From positions 101,873-165,872 of the IMG/VR virus record IMGVR_UViG_3300025131_009739: a DNA stretch of 64,000 nt. One strand, written 5' to 3'. Position numbers and translations under genes: made by a program. Positions 1 through 8,277 of this stretch are shown here, piece after piece. The DNA comes from a virus. The notes beneath the pieces are model-generated. The model was not told the origin of the DNA. It saw only the letters and a list, made by a program, of their open reading frames with translations, and searched no databases. The first letter of the stretch is position 1. The number at the start of each line of letters is the position of its first letter.

Positions 1-1243
1 CCACATGGCTTCCATCGCTATGTGAACTTATGTGCCTGTGTGCGATAATTCCAAAGGCAGTGCTTGGATTAGCTGGAATCTTACTATAATTAAATGTGTT
101 ACCTTTAAGTGCAATAAATCCAATCTTTATTTTATGCGCGGAAGCCAATTGATTTACAAGTTTCCAAGTAGCTTCCATTTGTTTTGAAGTGGGCAGAATT
201 TGGTTATAACCATGATACCACTTCCCCATGCCAAATACTGGAAAAACTCCTCCGTCAACTTCATTGATCTCAAGCTTTGTTCTCGCTGGATTTAAGACTT
301 CGATAGCTATAGAAACATCGCTCCAGCTGCCGGCGTGATCATATCTCCAACCAACAGGATCTCCATGTTGTTGAACTCCTCCTTGACGGTCAACAGTAAA
401 GTGTACGCCAAAATTTTGCTTTTCCAGCGCGGCATGCGTTAACTTTCTACCGCCATCAGGTATTTTTCCTTTGTCATAAGCCTCGAAACCCGCAGCGGAC
501 TCATGAATAAAAATCACAGTTGGCGGTTTGCGGCGGCGGAATCCGCTTTGTTCACCTATTCTTCCTTTATCTTTGTTTCTTCTTTTAAATATGTCGCCGG
601 CTTCTACACCTGCGTCGAGAGTTGCTGCGGCATATAATGTTTTAGGAACTACGCCCGGGGGTGTGCCATTATTAAATAAGTCTTTTGTGCTTTCACCTTC
701 ACCCGGAGTGTCAGTGCTTTCACCCACTCCAGCCATTTGAGTTTCATTAACTGTGCCCAAATATATTCTTTCTGCCCTATTTTTTGGGTCTCTAAACTCT
801 ACCCAAACTGCTTGGCCGACGACCGGGCGTTTCATATTTAACCATTTCCCAATACACTTTGGATATCTTTCAACTAAATGTCTGTCTCTATCAGTTAAAT
901 CCCTGAAAGCTGCGTCATTTTCAGGAAGATCTTGTGGCACACCAAAGGTATCTATTTCAGGAATTCGCACTCTCAGAACAATCAATTCGCCTTCAGCACC
1001 ATCTTCAAACTGATCCCAATATCCCAAGGGAATAGTTTTGTCATCAACAGGCATCAAATATGGTTCAAAAACTCTTATAACTTCCGCTATGTAAGGGCCC
1101 GTTTCTTCTAAGATACTCGTCTTATTGTGACTAATAGAAAAATCTCTCATATATTTGAAAGGTGTCGTTTGTGGATCAGTAAGTCTAGAAAATAATGGAG
1201 GTTCAGGTCCATTTATTCCATATTGTATGCGCTCTACTGCCAT
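1..1243 (-). CDS. Baseplate hub protein with N-acetylmuramoyl-L-alanine amidase domain (partial, C-terminus outside window)
   Basis: About 414 residues are visible and the frame runs open through base 1. The N-terminal 170 residues look like a gp5-type OB-fold hub segment (GKWLNMKRPVVGQAVWVEF). A Gly/Glu/Ser-rich linker follows, then an Amidase_2-like domain from about residue 265: IFIHES (first zinc His), a GVHFTVDRQGG strand, SIAIEVLN, and AHRHISSHSDGSH with further His/Asp ligand candidates. In T4 the hub protein gp5 carries a lysozyme domain; here an amidase appears to replace it, so the likely role is cutting peptidoglycan during injection. The ATG overlaps the stop of the upstream gene by one base (TAATG), implying translational coupling. 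The hub assignment is inference; the amidase fold is fairly clear. Confidence 0.75.
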   Translation of the reverse strand, partial: MAVERIQYGINGPEPPLFSRLTDPQTTPFKYMRDFSISHNKTSILEETGPYIAEVIRVFEPYLMPVDDKTIPLGYWDQFEDGAEGELIVLRVRIPEIDTFGVPQDLPENDAAFRDLTDRDRHLVERYPKCIGKWLNMKRPVVGQAVWVEFRDPKNRAERIYLGTVNETQMAGVGESTDTPGEGESTKDLFNNGTPPGVVPKTLYAAATLDAGVEAGDIFKRRNKDKGRIGEQSGFRRRKPPTVIFIHESAAGFEAYDKGKIPDGGRKLTHAALEKQNFGVHFTVDRQGGVQQHGDPVGWRYDHAGSWSDVSIAIEVLNPARTKLEINEVDGGVFPVFGMGKWYHGYNQILPTSKQMEATWKLVNQLASAHKIKIGFIALKGNTFNYSKIPANPSTAFGIIAHRHISSHSDGSHV

Positions 1244-1527
1244 TAAGAACTTTCCTTTATTAATTCAAATATTTCATTTTTGTCTTCAGCTGTTAATTCA
1301 TCTGAACTTGCTTGTCTCTTATTAAGAATAGCGACAACCTTGACTAACTGTTCATTAGAGCGCTGTAAAGTTTCAACATATTTTGCCGCAATTTGACCTA
1401 CTTTTTCATGCCTTGTTTCGTCGCCAGAAAGATACATCATTACATCTTTTAAAAGACTATTTGTAATGTCTCGATCCTTTCGAATATTTTCAATCGATTC
1501 TTGTAAATATTTATCAACTTCTTTCAC
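1243..1527 (-). CDS. Conserved small late protein, helical, unknown function
   Basis: This 94-residue protein is charged and predicted almost wholly helical, with no recognised domain. It overlaps the end of the tubulin-like gene by 14 bases and the start of the baseplate hub/amidase gene by one base, so it belongs to the same late transcript. The position just before a hub protein would fit a baseplate chaperone or assembly factor, but nothing in the sequence proves this. Confidence 0.6.
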   Translation of the reverse strand: MKEVDKYLQESIENIRKDRDITNSLLKDVMMYLSGDETRHEKVGQIAAKYVETLQRSNEQLVKVVAILNKRQASSDELTAEDKNEIFELIKESS

Positions 1528-2608
1528 TTTGTTCTATTCCTGTCATTGTCAAAATTGTCACTAACCCTGGAACATTCTTTTTTATATACACGCCTGTAAA
1601 CAAAGTTTCTGTTCTCCCACCTACATAAGACATTGCAGCATCCAAATGTTTACTAACTTCAGGATCTGAAGCAAGTTCTTCAGTTAATATTAATAACATT
1701 GTTCCTGTTTTTGGCTTCCCTTTTGGAGAAGAACACGGAGATCTTTTAATACAATTTTGAAAAATTTGTGCTCCAAGATTTGGGTCTTTAGGATCTCTGA
1801 CAATTGTTGAACCAATAAAAATTCTTCCATCTTGTTTCAAAGTTCTTTCAAGGTCTTTTGAATCAAAAGTTTGGATTGGAGATTTTTCAGAAGACAATTT
1901 CAAAACTTGATTAAATAATTTAGAAAAAGTTTTGTTCGCAACTGGAAACATGTTTAACATTCCAACTTTACCACGAAGTAGTTCCACTTGTCTTTCGTTG
2001 TCTAGAACAATATGAGGATAAGAATCGACATCATTTAACAATGATAGTGCATTTTTTGCAATTGTGGGGTTCAATAATTCCTGTGCTGTCGGCCAAGAAA
2101 CGATATAAACAACTTTTCCTCCAGCTTGGACGGAAGTTAAATATCTCTCAAAAACTTTGTGAAGAGATATACATGCACTTCCTGTACCTCCTCCGCCTCC
2201 AGCAAGAACAAATAACCAATCAACTTTTCCAAGCTTGGTTCTCAGAGCGTCTTCAACGACAGCTCCATTATTTTCAAAAACAGTTTTTCCATAAGAAACA
2301 TCTTTTGCAACACCATCTGCGTCTGGTATAAGAACCAAGTGTTTAGAATCGATTCCTGCCGGCTGGTCTTTTTCAGTTGTGTTTACCAAAATGGTTTTGT
2401 TATAACCTAGATCTAAAAAGGCTTTTGCCATTTTGCCTCCTCCGCCTCCAACTCCAACAAAAGCACAATTTAAGGAAGAAGTTGCAGTGTTCTCTGGCAA
2501 CTGTTCTTCGTGTTTCATTTCAGCTGACTCACTATAATGTTCTACAAAATCAAAGTCATCTGCAAAATCGTCTTCTAATGGGGGCTGATTAGTTTCCTCT
2601 TCAGACAT
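1514..2608 (-). CDS. Tubulin/FtsZ-family GTPase-like protein
   Basis: The protein has 364 residues. After an acidic, probably disordered 45-residue N-terminus comes a glycine-rich nucleotide loop (VGVGGGGGKMAKAF, about 51-64). The tubulin signature GGGGGTGS lies at about 137-144, in the spacing expected for the T1 and T4 loops of the tubulin/FtsZ fold. A second half rich in beta/alpha segments follows (GSTIVRDPKDPNLGAQIF). Family knowledge: tubulin-like GTPases form filaments; PhuZ of jumbo phages positions replicating DNA. Unlike PhuZ, this gene sits between the gp55-like sigma gene and the baseplate hub gene, so a virion-assembly role is possible. An acidic N-terminal tail instead of the usual C-terminal tail is unusual. 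A ribosome-binding GGAG lies 8 bases before the ATG. Confidence 0.75.
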   Translation of the reverse strand: MSEEETNQPPLEDDFADDFDFVEHYSESAEMKHEEQLPENTATSSLNCAFVGVGGGGGKMAKAFLDLGYNKTILVNTTEKDQPAGIDSKHLVLIPDADGVAKDVSYGKTVFENNGAVVEDALRTKLGKVDWLFVLAGGGGGTGSACISLHKVFERYLTSVQAGGKVVYIVSWPTAQELLNPTIAKNALSLLNDVDSYPHIVLDNERQVELLRGKVGMLNMFPVANKTFSKLFNQVLKLSSEKSPIQTFDSKDLERTLKQDGRIFIGSTIVRDPKDPNLGAQIFQNCIKRSPCSSPKGKPKTGTMLLILTEELASDPEVSKHLDAAMSYVGGRTETLFTGVYIKKNVPGLVTILTMTGIEQSERS

Positions 2609-2644
2609 AATTTATCTCCTTTATATGTAATAAATAGAATTATT

Positions 2645-3328
2645 TTATATTTTTCCTTTATTCCAATCTAACTTAAATCTATGATAACGAACCCTCATTT
2701 TATTTAAGTTGTTAACAACTTGTTTTGTATTTAAACCAGTTAACTCTCTCAAATAGAGATAAATTGCCTTTTTATTAAAAATTTCAATTTCGTTAGAGTT
2801 CTCCAAAAGTATTTTTATTGCTTCTAATACTTTTCTTTCATTTACTCTAAGATTTTCTTGATTCCAAAAATCGATTTGTTGTAAAAGATGAAACCAAAAT
2901 TCTTTTTCTTCTCTGTCGCGGATATATTTTTCGTCAGTAGTAACATAAGCATGTTCTAGACTCTTTGATAGATCATCAAATTGAATCTCTCTTTTGTTTT
3001 TTTGTTGGTTCTTTTTAACTTTATGAATAAACCAATTTTTTGTTATAACACTAAAATATGAAAAAGCTTTTGAACCTTTAGTGGAATCGTATTTATCCAA
3101 TATTGTTGTTAGCCATATTTTACATTCTTCGCGAAGTATGTCTATATTTGGGAGAGTAGAAAATTTATACGTATAAACAATTTTATCTACCATTTCATTA
3201 AAGGCCGGCTGTATATACACTATATATAATTCTGTTCTTTCGTTTAAACTGTTAGACAGAGCATAGCGAATTATTGCATCCTCATGCACTTTTGTAAAAT
3301 AATACTTTTTTGTTTTATTCTTCTTCAT
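2645..3328 (-). CDS. 55: Late-transcription sigma factor, T4 gp55-like
   Basis: The protein is basic, about 227 residues. Its core DKYDSTKGSKAFSYFSVITK, followed by a helix with IHKVKK, matches the sigma region 2-like core-binding segment of T4 gp55. Known role: gp55-type factors redirect host RNA polymerase to phage late promoters together with the sliding clamp. The start at 3328 is chosen because GGAGG stands six bases upstream; the longer reading from 3358 lacks such a site. It overlaps the upstream membrane-protein gene by 14 bases. The low-complexity Lys/Asn composition reflects the A+T-rich genome. Confidence 0.8.
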   Translation of the reverse strand: MKKNKTKKYYFTKVHEDAIIRYALSNSLNERTELYIVYIQPAFNEMVDKIVYTYKFSTLPNIDILREECKIWLTTILDKYDSTKGSKAFSYFSVITKNWFIHKVKKNQQKNKREIQFDDLSKSLEHAYVTTDEKYIRDREEKEFWFHLLQQIDFWNQENLRVNERKVLEAIKILLENSNEIEIFNKKAIYLYLRELTGLNTKQVVNNLNKMRVRYHRFKLDWNKGKI

Positions 3329-3620
3329 CTTCTTCCTCCAATAAATCATCTGGCTCATCAGTTAAAGTGTATATTTCGCTATAATCTTTAATTTCATCTA
3401 CGATTTGTCGAGAGTGTTGAACTAAGTGTTCTAAAACTGGTTCGCCATAAAACGTTTCTAGTTCGTAAATTGCATTAAGGTGGTTTGAAAAATTATCAAG
3501 AATATTTAATAAATCATCGCTATTTTCAGAAATAAAAAGTAATTTTGTTAATATACCTTTAATATACCATAACAATAATAAATTAATTATTACAGACAAT
3601 GTTAGAAAAAAATAAATCAT
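3315..3620 (-). CDS. Small membrane-anchored protein next to gp55
   Basis: This 101-residue protein has one N-terminal membrane helix (IYFFLTLSVIINLLLLWYI). A soluble segment with FYGEPVLEHLVQHSRQIVDEI follows, and the tail is strongly acidic (EEEDEEE). Proteins of this build are common near gene 55 in T4-like marine phages; their function is unknown. It overlaps both neighbours, consistent with coupled translation. Confidence 0.65.
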   Translation of the reverse strand: MIYFFLTLSVIINLLLLWYIKGILTKLLFISENSDDLLNILDNFSNHLNAIYELETFYGEPVLEHLVQHSRQIVDEIKDYSEIYTLTDEPDDLLEEEDEEE

Positions 3621-3874
3621 GGCTTATACTCTTTTAGCCTCAACTTTTCTTTTTCTTTTTTAACTTCCTCTTTCGTTTCTTCGATGTGAGTTTTTACAAC
3701 TTCGCCAACTTTTTTTTCCTTTTTCAGCTTCTTCAAGTTTACAGGAAATAGGGGCAGTTTTTTTAAACAATCTTTTTCCCCACATTTTTCACACACATCT
3801 ATAGCCTCTCTCATTAAATGGTGAACCATAAATATCTCTTCACAAGATTCACATTTATAAAGATATTTAGGCAT
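3617..3874 (-). CDS. FmdB-type zinc-ribbon protein
   Basis: This 85-residue protein begins MPKYLYKCESCEEIF, and a second Cys pair (CEKCGEKDC) completes a likely zinc ribbon. The C-terminal half is a Lys/Glu-rich helix. FmdB-family small zinc ribbons were first described as putative regulators and occur widely in phages; the molecular role is not established. A second member is encoded at 34937-35179. It overlaps the neighbouring membrane-protein gene by four bases. Confidence 0.7.
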   Translation of the reverse strand: MPKYLYKCESCEEIFMVHHLMREAIDVCEKCGEKDCLKKLPLFPVNLKKLKKEKKVGEVVKTHIEETKEEVKKEKEKLRLKEYKP

Positions 3875-3876
3875 TA

Positions 3877-4086
3877 TTAAAAGTCTTCTTCTCTGGGCAT
3901 AATTTTTTCATTTTCTTCTTCCTTCTCAGGAAAACGAAGTACTGGTGGGTTTTCTATAACTAGAACTCCGTCGACGTCTATAGATAAGTCGAATTCCCTC
4001 AACATTTCGACTATATCGCTTTGCTCCATAAGTGACTTTTGCAAAGCCATCATTAAAGCTCCCATTGCTTGGTTTGATAATTTCAT
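3877..4086 (-). CDS. Small acidic hypothetical protein
   Basis: 69 residues with no recognised domain: a helical Met-rich N-terminus, a short beta segment (SIDVDGVLVIENP) and a charged tail. It lies one base after the fucose synthase gene boundary and is co-oriented with it. It is kept as a gene because it fills the space between two genes in a fully packed operon. Confidence 0.5.
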   Translation of the reverse strand: MKLSNQAMGALMMALQKSLMEQSDIVEMLREFDLSIDVDGVLVIENPPVLRFPEKEEENEKIMPREEDF

Positions 4087-4087
4087 A

Positions 4088-5020
4088 TTATTTCTCCTTT
4101 TTTCCTCTAATATTTGGATATTTATCCATAAACCAATTACAAGTCCTTTTTAAAGACTCTTCAAATTCTGTATAATTTTCTTTTTTCCATCCCAAAGACA
4201 ACAACTTTGAGTTATCAGACGGTTTTCTATATTGTCCCATAGGCTTTGTTGTATCCCAAATTATCTCATTATTATAGCCAACCATCTCTGCTATTGTCTC
4301 TGCCACATATTTAATAGAATATTCACCTGTGTTTCCAATATTAATCGTTGAAGCATTATTGTAATTCTCAAGCAAAAACAAAATTATCTTTGCAGCATCT
4401 CCAACATAAGTAAACTCTCTTAACGGTTCTCCATTACCCCATAAAACAACATTTTCATTATTTTGTTTTGCTTCATATATTTTTCTAATAATTGCCGGAA
4501 TAACATGAGAATTTTCTAGATCGAAGTTGTCGTGTTCTCCAAACATATTGTTGGGAGTAATTGTAATAAAATTACAGTCATACTGTTGTCGGTACGTTTT
4601 TGTCTGTATATCTAGCATTCTTTTGGCATATGCATATCCATAATTTGAGAAATGCGGAGGGCCAGAATGAATTTGATCTTCAGTCAAAGGATAAGTCGCC
4701 TCGGCTGGATATATGCACGTACTCAAAAGTGATAATACTTTTTTAACATTAAACTTTCTAGCCATCTCCAGAACATTAGTATTTATCATTATGTTGTCGT
4801 GATAAAAAGAACCTAAATTATTCATGTTAACTTTTACCCCGCCGACACGGGCGGCTGCATGAATAACATATTCTGGTTGACATTCTTTAAACAAAGATTC
4901 ACACTCAGCTTGAGATTTTAAATCGCAATCTTTGGAAGAAGTATACGTAGCTTCTGGCAAAATCTTTTTAATTGCTTTGCCAACCATTCCACTCCCACCT
5001 GTAACAAGAACATTATTCAT
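4088..5020 (-). CDS. fcl: GDP-L-fucose synthase-like epimerase/reductase
   Basis: This extended short-chain dehydrogenase has about 310 residues, the usual length for the family. The NAD(P)-binding loop is VTGGSGMVGKAI at the N-terminus. The catalytic features are a Ser in LSLLSTCIYP and YGYAYAKRM (Tyr-x3-Lys). VGGVKVNM and NNMFGEHDNF are characteristic of GDP-4-keto-6-deoxymannose 3,5-epimerase-4-reductase (WcaG/Fcl). With the GDP-mannose 4,6-dehydratase at 16551-17546 it would complete GDP-L-fucose synthesis. The start at 5020 has GAGG upstream and overlaps the preceding aminotransferase by eight bases. Confidence 0.85.
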   Translation of the reverse strand: MNNVLVTGGSGMVGKAIKKILPEATYTSSKDCDLKSQAECESLFKECQPEYVIHAAARVGGVKVNMNNLGSFYHDNIMINTNVLEMARKFNVKKVLSLLSTCIYPAEATYPLTEDQIHSGPPHFSNYGYAYAKRMLDIQTKTYRQQYDCNFITITPNNMFGEHDNFDLENSHVIPAIIRKIYEAKQNNENVVLWGNGEPLREFTYVGDAAKIILFLLENYNNASTINIGNTGEYSIKYVAETIAEMVGYNNEIIWDTTKPMGQYRKPSDNSKLLSLGWKKENYTEFEESLKRTCNWFMDKYPNIRGKKEK

Positions 5021-6146
5021 GTGGCGGCCTCGTGTCATAGTAGTTTCTTATAATTTTGCAAACATAATTAATTTGTTTTACTTTTAGATCCGGGAACGAC
5101 GGTAAACACAAACAAGTTTCATAAGCATTTATACTTTCTTTAAAAAACTTATCATCATTTTTGTTAAAAAATAACCATTTTTTGCCATTATTTTTATAAC
5201 AAGGCTGTTTATGAAGGGGATAAAAAACATTTCTAATTTCAACACCACTTTCTTTAAGATGTTTCATCAGGTCTTCAACATTGTGTTTGCACTTTATTAC
5301 AACTCTAAATGGAATATGATTTGATCTAACATCTGATTCTATTATTTCTACCGATTCCAAATCAGAAAATCTCTTTTTATAGTGATCTAATATATTTATT
5401 TTTTTCTTTATAATTGTTTTTAATTTTCTCAATTGGTTTAAGCCTAAGCTAGATTGTATGTCTGTTAATCTAAAATTATATCCAATTTGCGGATGAACAA
5501 ACGAACCTCTCTTTAATCTGCCTTGGTTTCTTAAGTATAGCATATTTTCATATATTTTATCATCATTTGTTACTACAAATCCGCCTTCGCCCGTTGTAAT
5601 AGTTTTGTCTGCGAAAAATGAAAAACATCCAACATCACCAAAGCTGCCAACATGCTTATCATTCCAGGTTATGCCAATCCCTTGAGCAGCATCCTCTACA
5701 ACTTTTAAATTGTTTTTATTTGCAAATTTCATAACCTCGCCCATATTAGCAGACATCCCAAAAACATGCACAGGCATGATAGCTTTCGTTTTTCTATTTA
5801 AAACTCTATTGCAGTCCTTAACATTAATTTGTAAATCTTTATTTATATCAACAAAAACAGGCTTAGCTCCGCACATTTCAACTGCATTTGCAGATGCTAT
5901 GAAAGTAAAGTTAGGAACAATAACCTCGTCTCCTCTTCCAACTCCAACAGCTCTTAATCCTAAATAAAGAGCGATTGTTCCATTGCTAGCAAAAACACCG
6001 TGTTTGGCGCCTATTAAATTGCACAATTTTTCTGAAAATTCTTTTGATTTTGGACCTTCTGTAATCCATTTAGTGTCGAAGGATTCTTTTAAAGCTAAAA
6101 AGTCAGACTCATCAAGATATGGTTGGAATTGATCAATTTTCATCAT
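5013..6146 (-). CDS. DegT/DnrJ/EryC1/StrS-family sugar aminotransferase
   Basis: This 377-residue PLP enzyme shows EDAAQGIG followed by GSFGDVGCFSFFADKTITTGEGG, where the Lys of ADKTITTGEGG is the expected PLP-binding residue. The N-terminal ITEGPKSKEFSEKL and SNGTIALYLGLRA are typical for nucleotide-sugar aminotransferases acting on 4-keto-6-deoxy sugars (perosamine or similar). The donor and precise substrate cannot be told from sequence. Possible substrates in this cluster are the Gmd or RmlB-like products. Confidence 0.85.
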   Translation of the reverse strand: MMKIDQFQPYLDESDFLALKESFDTKWITEGPKSKEFSEKLCNLIGAKHGVFASNGTIALYLGLRAVGVGRGDEVIVPNFTFIASANAVEMCGAKPVFVDINKDLQINVKDCNRVLNRKTKAIMPVHVFGMSANMGEVMKFANKNNLKVVEDAAQGIGITWNDKHVGSFGDVGCFSFFADKTITTGEGGFVVTNDDKIYENMLYLRNQGRLKRGSFVHPQIGYNFRLTDIQSSLGLNQLRKLKTIIKKKINILDHYKKRFSDLESVEIIESDVRSNHIPFRVVIKCKHNVEDLMKHLKESGVEIRNVFYPLHKQPCYKNNGKKWLFFNKNDDKFFKESINAYETCLCLPSFPDLKVKQINYVCKIIRNYYDTRPPHE

Positions 6147-6552
6147 TTATATATTCCTTATCCACATCAACGCCATAATAAGGACCATTCTTAAATTCAT
6201 ATATTATAGTATCATTATCCACTACCTCAAATCCGTGGCCTCCATTAAACACTACAGCGCAGTCTCCTGACGAAAGCTCAGTTTCTAAGATTTTAGAATC
6301 GTCAATATCATAGAACACAGCTTTAATTCTTCCCTGCACCACAACCCAAGCTTCTTGAGTTTTCGTGGTGGCGCGGTCACATATGTTGTGGTGGTGAGCT
6401 GGAAACTTAGAATCACTATGGACTCTTTTTGCCGCAACTTGTAAACATTCTTTCTCGTCAGAAAGATTATGACGATGACTTGTTACTTCATCTTTTCTTA
6501 TTAATGTAACAATTTGCACATTAGAATCAATATTTGAAAATATTTTTTTCAA
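6133..6552 (-). CDS. Cupin-like sugar-modifying protein (TTG start)
   Basis: About 139 residues. The centre shows FPAHHHN and a following AWVVVQGRIKAVFYDID strand set with GDCAVVFNGGHGFEV, the HxH...G pattern of a cupin barrel. Members of this kind often serve as nucleotide-sugar isomerases or are of unknown role. An upstream extension to 6666 exists but would overlap the methyltransferase by 113 bases. A TTG at 6552 lies directly after that gene's stop with a GAGAG sequence upstream, so it is preferred. The product is part of the sugar operon. Confidence 0.6.
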   Translation of the reverse strand: MKKIFSNIDSNVQIVTLIRKDEVTSHRHNLSDEKECLQVAAKRVHSDSKFPAHHHNICDRATTKTQEAWVVVQGRIKAVFYDIDDSKILETELSSGDCAVVFNGGHGFEVVDNDTIIYEFKNGPYYGVDVDKEYINDEN

Positions 6553-6553
6553 T

Positions 6554-7285
6554 CTATTCTCTCGTATCCTTTTTGCAATAAAATAATAATTTATAATCTG
6601 CAGGCTCTGCAGCCTTAAGCTGTTGTCGACCAAAACCAGAATATATTTTATCCACTCTATACCCACCCAATTTCAAACAATCGCAAAGAGTTTTAGGCGT
6701 CCATATTGTCATTTTTAACGAATCTTGCCACATTAATTTTTCATCTTGAAAATCGTGATAATGATATTTGATTTCAATAGTTTGATTGAACACGTCAAAT
6801 TCTGGCGAAAGAACCAATCTACAATCCTGAATGTTTCTTACTTCTTTTTTTGGCAAATCTCTCATTGCAGCAACGCCGTTCCACGCGTCAAAAATTAAAG
6901 GAGCAGAAAATGTGGTCGCTGAATATATTGATTTAAAAAACGAGATTAACTGTTCAATATTGTGAATATGGTTAGGCACATTAAATAATGAAGTAGCCGC
7001 ATTATAATAATTTAAATTCAAAGTTGAAGCGGCGCCATGCAAAAAAACAGAGTTCTCTATATCTTTTTCTTTTGCGCGAGCTATCATATTTTGATTTATG
7101 TCTATTCCTGTATATTTAATGTGCCTTGAAATAAAAGGAGCGTGACCTCCAGTGCCACACCCAATATCTACAACTTTGTCATTTTCACAAGATAAATCAA
7201 GTAGTTCCAAAATTTGAGATGATTCTAATTTATAATTTTTTGCAGAAAAAATTTTATCATAAACCTCTGAAACCGAACTATACAT
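6554..7285 (-). CDS. Class I SAM-dependent methyltransferase
   Basis: This 243-residue protein has motif I VVDIGCGTGGHAPF and motif II-like YTGIDINQNMI. Weak later strands follow (AATSLFNVPNHI, LIFDAWNGVAA). It probably methylates a sugar or a nucleotide-sugar intermediate, given its position between a cupin and a sulfotransferase-like fragment. Substrate is unknown. Confidence 0.7.
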   Translation of the reverse strand: MYSSVSEVYDKIFSAKNYKLESSQILELLDLSCENDKVVDIGCGTGGHAPFISRHIKYTGIDINQNMIARAKEKDIENSVFLHGAASTLNLNYYNAATSLFNVPNHIHNIEQLISFFKSIYSATTFSAPLIFDAWNGVAAMRDLPKKEVRNIQDCRLVLSPEFDVFNQTIEIKYHYHDFQDEKLMWQDSLKMTIWTPKTLCDCLKLGGYRVDKIYSGFGRQQLKAAEPADYKLLFYCKKDTRE

Positions 7286-7565
7286 GGACCTTCTCGTAGT
7301 GTGATAAATATTTATTGAAAAGTTCTGAATTTTCTTTAATTCTTTTGTCCATTTCTAATAAAAACTCTTTACTCACTATTGACGAATAGAAAGATAAATT
7401 CGCAGTTTTTTTTGTAATAAATTCAAAACAATAACGGAACCAATTACTTCCTGAACGTGGATAAGCTAACAGGTATACTGCATCGGATTTAGGGTGAATA
7501 AGAATGCGGCCATTGATATCGCGGTGATGGCCATCTTGCTGGCCATTGTTAAAGACCACGGTCAT
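7278..7565 (-). CDS. Short sulfotransferase-like protein, probably truncated
   Basis: Only 95 residues. VYLLAYPRSGSNWFRYCFE is the 5'-phosphosulfate-binding loop of sulfotransferases, whose full domain is usually 250 residues or more. The 3'-phosphate-binding motif and the rest of the fold are absent. The gene overlaps both neighbours by a few bases, so its boundaries look stable; it may be a remnant of a larger gene or a reduced relative. Confidence 0.5.
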   Translation of the reverse strand: MTVVFNNGQQDGHHRDINGRILIHPKSDAVYLLAYPRSGSNWFRYCFEFITKKTANLSFYSSIVSKEFLLEMDKRIKENSELFNKYLSHYEKVHV

Positions 7566-7906
7566 GCTATAAACCCATTAAAATAGTTATTAGAATTTAT
7601 ATTCTTGTCATCAATAAAAAGATTGTAATATGGCTTGTCTAATTTAAGATCATGATACTTGACTCCCCATTCTTTTAATTGTTTTTCTGTTAATTCTCGC
7701 CAATCTATTCCTGTCAAACTTCCACGAGCAGTCCAATACACTATTGTATGTCCTTCGTCATATAAAGTATTTATTTTTTCAATTCTTTCCATTGCGGGAA
7801 CAGCCTTATTATAATCCCTGAACGAAGAAGAATCGCTTCCAGGTATGTTACATATTGTTTCGTCTATATCAACATATATAACCATTGTACCAGATTCATT
7901 GCTCAA
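7562..7906 (-). CDS. HAD-superfamily phosphatase, capsule-type
   Basis: The 114-residue protein carries VIYVDIDETIC (Asp-x-Asp nucleophile motif), VYWTARG (motif II Thr) and LFIDDKNIN (acidic motif IV). It resembles short HAD phosphatases found in polysaccharide clusters. The start is a TTG with GGAG seven bases upstream; the next in-frame ATG lies too close to the fold. Substrate unknown, possibly a sugar phosphate. Confidence 0.7.
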   Translation of the reverse strand: MSNESGTMVIYVDIDETICNIPGSDSSSFRDYNKAVPAMERIEKINTLYDEGHTIVYWTARGSLTGIDWRELTEKQLKEWGVKYHDLKLDKPYYNLFIDDKNINSNNYFNGFIA

Positions 7907-7908
7907 TT

Positions 7909-8277
7909 TTAATCTCCTTTTCGAAGCCGGTGGCTATCACTATCAAAATGCTCTGTAGAAAATTCAAACAATTCAGAGTCTTCTAGCGCAATCATTTGAT
8001 GTCTCAAGCCTGTGTATATATAAAAGTTTTCGCCGGCATTGAGGATTAACTCTTTTGCTTTTTCAACATCATCTTGATCTGAATATTTTACAAGAAGTTT
8101 TCCAGATTGCAAATAAAAAACCTCATCTTTTAATTCATGAAAATGCCATGAGCATCTTTTTCCTTTGTTAAAAAATAAAAGTTTACCGCAATACTCAGAC
8201 TTGTTCACAATCCACTTTTCATATCCCCAGCCCTTTTTAACAAACTTCATTTCTGGAGTTTTATTTAACTCTGACAT
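7909..8277 (-). CDS. Cupin-domain protein, mannose-6-phosphate-isomerase-like
   Basis: About 122 residues. GWGYEKWIVNKSEYCGKLL, WHFHELKDEVFYLQSGKLLV and GENFYIYTGLRHQM form a single cupin with the HxH...E metal pattern, resembling the C-terminal part of ManC/ManA-type proteins. The start at 8277 has GGGAG upstream and overlaps the preceding methyltransferase by 13 bases. Exact reaction unknown. Confidence 0.7.
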   Translation of the reverse strand: MSELNKTPEMKFVKKGWGYEKWIVNKSEYCGKLLFFNKGKRCSWHFHELKDEVFYLQSGKLLVKYSDQDDVEKAKELILNAGENFYIYTGLRHQMIALEDSELFEFSTEHFDSDSHRLRKGD

